Shown here: positions 42,358 through 47,120 of the stretch, piece by piece
How positions within the stretch are numbered: position 1 is the stretch's first letter
How the letters are laid out: each line of letters begins with the position of its first letter
From: Actinomycetota bacterium
GTDB lineage: Bacteria; Actinomycetota; Acidimicrobiia; Acidimicrobiales; RAAP-2
Direction: 5' to 3'
Assembly: GCA_021324355.1 (NCBI GenBank)
Contig: JAJPJD010000008.1
Span: 1 to 47,120, forward strand
Length of the DNA stretch: 47,120 nucleotides
Made by a program: the position numbers and the translations under genes
Notes under the pieces: generated by a model
The model's database searches: none
The model's input: only the letters and a program-made list of their open reading frames with translations
What the model was told of the DNA's origin: nothing

Positions 42358-43284
42358 GTGGCACCCGATCAGGCGCGCCCCGCGGTGGCCGCGCTCGACT
42401 GCGGGACCAACTCGACTCGGCTGCTCGTCGTCTCGGCTGGGCGCTCGCTGGAACGCCTCATGCGCATCACCCGGCTCGGCCAGGGGGTCGACGCCAGCGG
42501 CCGGCTCGATCCGGCCGCGGTGGCCCGGACCTTGGAGGTGCTGGCCGAGTACCGGCGGCGCATGGACGCCCACCACGTTGAACGGGCCCGGCTGGTGGCC
42601 ACCTCGGCGGTGCGCGATGCCCGCGACGGCGAGGAGTTCCTGGCCTTGGCGTCGGCCACGGTCGGGGTCGGCGCCGAGCTCTTAGACGGGGAGGCCGAGG
42701 GGGCCCTGGCGTTTGCCGGCGCCACCGCCGGCCTTGGGCTGGATCCGTCGCGCGCCGTGGTCGTTGACATCGGCGGGGGCTCCACCGAGCTGGTGGTCGG
42801 CGGTCGGGAGACCCGAGTGGTCTCCCTCCCGCTGGGTTGCGTCCGGCTGACCGAACGGTTCTTGGCCCACGACCCGCCGACCCCCGACGAGCTGGCGTCG
42901 GCCGCCCACTACGTGCGGGAGCAACTGGAGGCCGCCGTGGCCCGGCTGCCCGAACTGGCCGAGGGCGGGCGCACGCTCATCGGGCTGGCCGGCACGGTCT
43001 CGACCCTTGGCGCGCTCGCCCGAGGCCTGGCCCACGACGACCGGGACCGCATCCACCGCACGCGCCTGTCGGCGGCCGAGGTCGCCAGCTGGTGCGACCG
43101 GCTGGCGGCTGAGCCGTCCGATCGCCGGGCCCGACTGCCGGGGCTCGCCCCCGGGCGCGAGGACGTGATCGTGGGCGGGGTGCTGGTGCTGCGCGAGGTG
43201 ATGGAACGGTTCGGCTTCGAGGCCTGCACCGTGTCGGAGGCCGACCTGCTCGACGGGCTGGCCGCGACTCTCGAGGCGGCGTAG
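42358..43284 (+). CDS. Ppx/GppA family exopolyphosphatase
   Basis: 308 residues, the short single-catalytic-module form common in actinobacteria. It belongs to the ASKHA ATPase fold: VAALDCGTNSTRLLVVSAG, then LVATSAVRDARDGEEFL, VVVDIGGGSTELVVGG (phosphate loop), LPLGCVRLTERFL, and LIGLAGTVSTLGAL. These enzymes remove phosphate from polyphosphate or pppGpp. GTG is 1 nt after the DUF501 stop. The codon at 42682 is TTA (Leu), the second in-frame TTA found in the window. Confidence 0.92.
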   Translation: MAPDQARPAVAALDCGTNSTRLLVVSAGRSLERLMRITRLGQGVDASGRLDPAAVARTLEVLAEYRRRMDAHHVERARLVATSAVRDARDGEEFLALASATVGVGAELLDGEAEGALAFAGATAGLGLDPSRAVVVDIGGGSTELVVGGRETRVVSLPLGCVRLTERFLAHDPPTPDELASAAHYVREQLEAAVARLPELAEGGRTLIGLAGTVSTLGALARGLAHDDRDRIHRTRLSAAEVASWCDRLAAEPSDRRARLPGLAPGREDVIVGGVLVLREVMERFGFEACTVSEADLLDGLAATLEAA

Positions 43285-43332
43285 GGGTCCTCCGGTAGGG
43301 GCTGCTGGCACGGCGGGGGCGGACCTGCCACC

Positions 43333-43989
43333 ATGCGCCCAATGAGGACCGGGAGGTCGTCGGCCCCTGAACCCCTGGAGCTGGCCGGCCGGCGCGTGAC
43401 GCTGCGGACGCTGTGCGAGGCGGACTACGACGCCTGGCACGAGATCCGGGTGCGGTGCCGGGACTGGCTGCTGCCATGGGAGCCTCGCCCGGCCGGGGCT
43501 CCGCCCCCCTCGGAGGATCGGGCCAGCTTTGCCGCCCGGTGCGCCCTGCGCGAGCGGGAGCGCCAGGTCGGTACCGGGTACGGCTTCGGGATCTTCGTCG
43601 GAGCCCGGCTGGTGGGCGAGCTCACCCTCTCGTCGGTCCAGCGCGGCCCGTTCCAGAGCGCCTCCATCGGCTATTGGATCGACCGGGACTGGGCCGGCCA
43701 GAGCCTGATGCCCGAGGCGGTGGTGGTCGCGCTGCGCTTCGCCTTCGAGACCCTCCAGCTCCACCGAGTCGAGGTCTCGATCATCCCTCGCAACCGAGCC
43801 AGCCGCCGGGTGGCCGAGAAGCTCGACCTGCGGCTGGAGGGGATCTCCGAGCGGTACTTGGAGATCGACGGCCGCTGGGAGGACCACGTCCGCTACGCGA
43901 TGACGGCCGAGGAGTGGCAGCAGCGGGGTCCCGAGCTGGTCTCGGCCTGGCTGGACGCCCCGGCTGGGGAGCAGGCCGAGCGGCGCTGA
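43333..43989 (+). CDS. GNAT acetyltransferase, RimJ/RimL-like
   Basis: 218 residues. GNAT fold: RRVTLRTLCEADYDAWHEIR at the start, SIGYWIDRDWAGQSLMPEAV (the acetyl-CoA loop is less regular than Q-x2-G-x-G/A), FAFETLQLHRVEVSIIPRN and ASRRVAEKLDLRLEGISERY. This block is typical of RimJ-type N-terminal protein acetyltransferases. A ribosomal-protein target is plausible but not shown. Start at ATG 43333, or a second ATG three codons later at 43342. It converges with the P450 gene 16 bp away. Confidence 0.88.
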   Translation: MRPMRTGRSSAPEPLELAGRRVTLRTLCEADYDAWHEIRVRCRDWLLPWEPRPAGAPPPSEDRASFAARCALRERERQVGTGYGFGIFVGARLVGELTLSSVQRGPFQSASIGYWIDRDWAGQSLMPEAVVVALRFAFETLQLHRVEVSIIPRNRASRRVAEKLDLRLEGISERYLEIDGRWEDHVRYAMTAEEWQQRGPELVSAWLDAPAGEQAERR

Positions 43990-44005
43990 GGCCGGGGTTG
44001 GGTCG

Positions 44006-45283
<1,278 letters not shown>

Positions 45284-45332
45284 CGGGCCATGATGGCAGA
45301 GCGGGCCCTGTGGTGCCCTGCCGGTTCTCGGC

Positions 45333-46544
45333 TCAGGGGCGTCCGGCTGCCACCAGGCCGTCGGTGAACAGAGGGGAGAAGCGGACGGTCTGGCCGGTGT
45401 AGGGAGCCTCGATCACCGTCTGGGAGCCATAGGGGCCCGAACCGACGTACATGACCACGTGGTCGATCTGTCCGTCGCCGTCGAGGTTGTAGTAGAAGAG
45501 CAGGTCGCCCGGCTCGAGTTGGTCCAGGGGGACGTGGGGGACCGCCGCCGCCTGGTCGGCGGCCACTCGGGGGATGGCGACGCCGGCCTGGGCCCAGGCC
45601 CACTGGGTCAACCCCGAGCAGTCGAAGCCGCCGCCCGGGGTCTCTCCGCCCCAGACGTACGGCACGCCCAGCTGGGACTCGGCGGCGGCCACCGCCCGGG
45701 CACCGGCGCTCGACCCGGTCGCGCTGCCCGAGACCCTCGGCGCGCCGCTGGCGCTGGCGGCGGCATTGGCGGCGGCCACCGCGGCCGGAGCGCCGGGGTC
45801 GCCCAGGGCCAGCGCGACGGTGGCATCCACGGTGGCGTTGCGGGCCGCCGACCCAGCGTCGGAGGGGTGGGAAAGGGCGTAGGCGGCCTCGGCCTGCGCC
45901 TGTTGCTCGGCGTAGCGCGCCACCTCGGTGCCCAGCGCGCCGCGAAGCTCGGCCAGGGTTGCCTGGGCCGCCGCCGCCGCCTGCTGGTTGGCCACCTGGA
46001 GGGCGCGCATCTGGCCCAGGGCGTTCTGCGCCATCTGCTCCTGGTCCTGCTCGAGGTTGGTCGTGGCGGCCAAGCGGCCCTCTTTCAGGTCCAGCGACCC
46101 GAGGATCGCGGTGATGTTGCCGACCACGTCGGTCTGGTACTGGCTCCAAGCGACCGAGTCGGTGGGGGAGGTCGCGAACAGCGAGTCGATCCGGCCGGCC
46201 GGCTGGCCATAGACGTAGGCATAGACCGCGTCGCGGGCCAGGTGGCGCTTCTCGGCCAGGACCTGGCGGCGGGTCTGCTCGAGTTCACCACGGGTCCGGG
46301 CCAGCTGGGACTCGACTTGGCTCAGCTGGGCCTGCGCTGCGACGTAGGCGGCGTCGAGGGCCGCGCTCCTCTGCTGCTCGTTGGCGATAGTGGTCTCCAA
46401 CTGGGCCAGCTCGGTCTGGCTCGGGGCAACCTGCGCCGCGGTGGGATCGGCGCCGGCCGGCCGGCCAGCGAACGCCAGGATCCCGAGAAACGACGCCACC
46501 AGAACCAGGGCGCGCCCAGTCATCCGACACTTGGCCGAAGCCAT
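45333..46544 (-). CDS. Secreted NlpC/P60 peptidoglycan endopeptidase, RipA-like
   Basis: 403 residues. A signal peptide (RALVLVASFLGILAFAGRPAGA) is followed by a long coiled-coil region (about 40-230) rich in Gln/Ala/Glu, an Ala/Ser/Gly-rich linker, and a C-terminal NlpC/P60 domain from about 285. The catalytic Cys309 is in FDCSGLTQWAW, His362 in DHVVMYVG, and Glu379 in VIEAPYTG; a Cys-His-Glu triad is that of RipA rather than Cys-His-His. It should cut cell-wall stem peptides, probably at the septum, with the coiled coil restraining or docking the enzyme. ATG is leaderless, 6 nt after TAGTCT. Confidence 0.92.
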   Translation of the reverse strand: MASAKCRMTGRALVLVASFLGILAFAGRPAGADPTAAQVAPSQTELAQLETTIANEQQRSAALDAAYVAAQAQLSQVESQLARTRGELEQTRRQVLAEKRHLARDAVYAYVYGQPAGRIDSLFATSPTDSVAWSQYQTDVVGNITAILGSLDLKEGRLAATTNLEQDQEQMAQNALGQMRALQVANQQAAAAAQATLAELRGALGTEVARYAEQQAQAEAAYALSHPSDAGSAARNATVDATVALALGDPGAPAAVAAANAAASASGAPRVSGSATGSSAGARAVAAAESQLGVPYVWGGETPGGGFDCSGLTQWAWAQAGVAIPRVAADQAAAVPHVPLDQLEPGDLLFYYNLDGDGQIDHVVMYVGSGPYGSQTVIEAPYTGQTVRFSPLFTDGLVAAGRP

Positions 46545-46550
46545 CCGAGC

Positions 46551-46556
46551 AGACTA
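46551..46556 (-). promoter_or_regulatory. -10 box of leaderless NlpC/P60 promoter
   Basis: TAGTCT on the minus strand ends exactly 6 nt before the ATG at 46544. There is no ribosome-binding site. It is divergent from the tRNA at 46598. Confidence 0.5.
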
Positions 46557-46597
46557 TGGAGGGTGGACCGGCCGGGTGGGGGATGCTCGCCGCCGCC

Positions 46598-46671
46598 GGG
46601 GGCGTAGCCCAAGAGGTAGAGGCAGGGCGCTTAAACCGCCCCGAGTGAGGGTTCGAATCCCTCCGCCCCCA
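46598..46671 (+). tRNA. Unusual class I-sized tRNA with anticodon TAA (Leu codon UUA)
   Basis: A 74-nt cloverleaf: acceptor GGGGGCG/CGCCCCC, D arm GCC..GGC with 3 good pairs, anticodon stem GGGCG/CGCCC, loop CTTAAAC (U33, anticodon TAA, A37), variable loop CGAGT of only 5 nt, T stem GAGGG/CCCTC with TTCGAAT, discriminator A. CCA is not encoded. The anticodon and A73 suit leucine, and the loop equals that of bldA-type tRNA-Leu, but tRNA-Leu normally has a long variable arm. The structure is intact, so it does not look like a pseudogene. Confidence 0.85.
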
Positions 46672-46673
46672 CT

Positions 46674-46729
46674 CCAGTTCCGGCGTCGCCGCGGGGCCTG
46701 CCCCTGACCTTCTCCCAGTTCCGGCGTCG
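46674..46729 (+). repeat. 15-bp direct repeat next to the tRNA
   Basis: CCAGTTCCGGCGTCG occurs at 46674-46688 and 46715-46729, 41 bp apart. The first copy begins 3 bp after the tRNA ends. Confidence 0.6.
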
Positions 46730-46786
46730 AGGCCGACCAGCCGGTCCTTGGCGTCGATGTTGGCCCCGACGCGGGCCTAAGGATGG

Positions 46787-46824
46787 AGGTCGATCGTTCC
46801 CGAGTAGGTCGATCGTTCCCGAGT
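46787..46824 (+). repeat. 19-bp tandem duplication
   Basis: AGGTCGATCGTTCCCGAGT is present twice head to tail (46787-46805 and 46806-46824), exact, followed by AGT. It contains the palindrome CGATCG. Probably slippage or insertion-related scarring; I see no longer array. Confidence 0.75.
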
Positions 46825-47069
46825 AGTTGGCGTGGAGGAGCTTGTGCCACTGGTCCTCGGCCTTGGCGAGGCGTGGGGTGAGCAGATCGCGTTGGGGGCG
46901 TCGATGCGCTGGTGCTCGACGATCTCGGCGGCTTTGGCCGCGCGGGGGCGTGTACCCATGAGGCCAGCAGCTGGATGCGCTGGACTGTGGGTAGTGCTCA
47001 CGGAAAGCGGCAGGGTGGCGTCTCAGCTCTGGTGTAAAAGCCGACTGACGCAAGTTCCAGTTGGTCATC

Positions 47070-47120
47070 CTACGCGGCGGCTGTAACAGCGCCGTCGACC
47101 ACTTCCTCGTCCTCGTGTTC
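47070..47120 (-). CDS. Possible 3' end of a gene entering from the right
   Basis: On the minus strand the last 51 bases read EHEDEEVVDGAVTAAA then TAG. The acidic-then-alanine end is a plausible protein C-terminus, with codon use similar to genes here except ACA and GTT. Only 16 residues are visible, so no function can be assigned and chance is possible. Confidence 0.25.
   Translation of the reverse strand, partial: EHEDEEVVDGAVTAAA

Larger units (their letters stand above)
46672..47069. other. Apparently non-coding, repeat-bearing DNA after the tRNA
   Basis: About 400 bp with no convincing gene. Open frames here lack the third-position G/C bias of real genes in this window, and AT-rich patches appear (GTGTAAAAG). 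On the minus strand, frames such as EDQWHKLLHANYSGTIDLL look vaguely protein-like, possibly debris of a transposase or other mobile gene, but I cannot assign a family. Two direct repeats lie in it. Position right after a tRNA fits a former integration site. Confidence 0.35.

Noticed and set aside
46598-46671. Calling this tRNA a pseudogene or a stop-codon suppressor
   Set aside because: All stems pair well apart from one D-stem position, and the 7-nt loop places UAA, not UUA, at positions 34-36, so it reads the Leu codon UUA.

Overview
The window is very G+C-rich, densely packed chromosomal DNA from an actinobacterium. Three things point there. The gene order glmU-prs-rplY-pth-mfd-(SurA-like)-mazG-eno-ftsB-DUF501-ppx is typical of Actinomycetota, as is the tatD-(cell-wall gene)-ksgA-ispE block. 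Two tiny ribosomal-protein genes, bL37 and bS22, known from mycobacterial ribosomes, are present. Many genes carry a TANNNT -10 box 6-9 nt before the start codon, as leaderless actinobacterial genes do. A deep-branching class such as Acidimicrobiia would fit, but I cannot fix the lineage from sequence alone. No CRISPR array, prophage or intact insertion sequence is visible.

Layout. 1-2.8 kb: 3' part of acetyl-CoA synthetase, a ribbon-helix-helix-like protein with an operator-like palindrome on its start codon, an AhpD-like protein and a NifU-type Fe-S protein. 2.8-7.6 kb (minus): AidB-like acyl-CoA dehydrogenase, a divergent Nramp transporter with a structured leader, and a soluble MgtE-like Mg2+-sensor protein. 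7.8-11.7 kb: GT4 glycosyltransferase, methyltransferase and alpha-toroid protein overlapping on the plus strand, facing a second methyltransferase coupled to a TMEM165/UPF0016 transporter and pepN (minus). 15-19.2 kb: sugar kinase, a two-TM protein, DUF3817, an unknown protein, a GDPD-type phosphodiesterase, bL37 and a DinB-like protein. 19.2-19.85 kb is a gap that may hold gene debris.

19.85-26.9 kb: ychF, DUF192, rsmI, metG, tatD, a double-psi-barrel wall protein where other actinobacteria carry rpfB, ksgA, ispE, then bS22 on the minus strand. 27-29.6 kb: an MprAB-like two-component system with 11-bp-phased repeats at both ends and a possible small gene downstream. 29.6-30.4 kb: tRNA-Gln, a small zinc-ribbon protein and a paralogue of the two-TM protein.

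30.4-43.3 kb is the conserved cell-wall, nucleotide, translation and repair block. Its GlmU lacks the catalytic half of the acetyltransferase domain, and rplY has a hairpin-rich leader. 43.3-46.5 kb: GNAT acetyltransferase, cytochrome P450 and a RipA-like NlpC/P60 hydrolase. 46.6 kb to the end: an unusual short-variable-loop tRNA with anticodon UAA, then about 450 bp of repeat-bearing, apparently non-coding DNA, possibly ending in the 3' tip of another gene.

The best leads for undescribed biology are the Nramp/soluble-MgtE-sensor pair with its leader RNA, the GT4-methyltransferase-toroid-methyltransferase cluster, the truncated GlmU, and the UAA class I tRNA. All calls come from reading the sequence; no database search was run.
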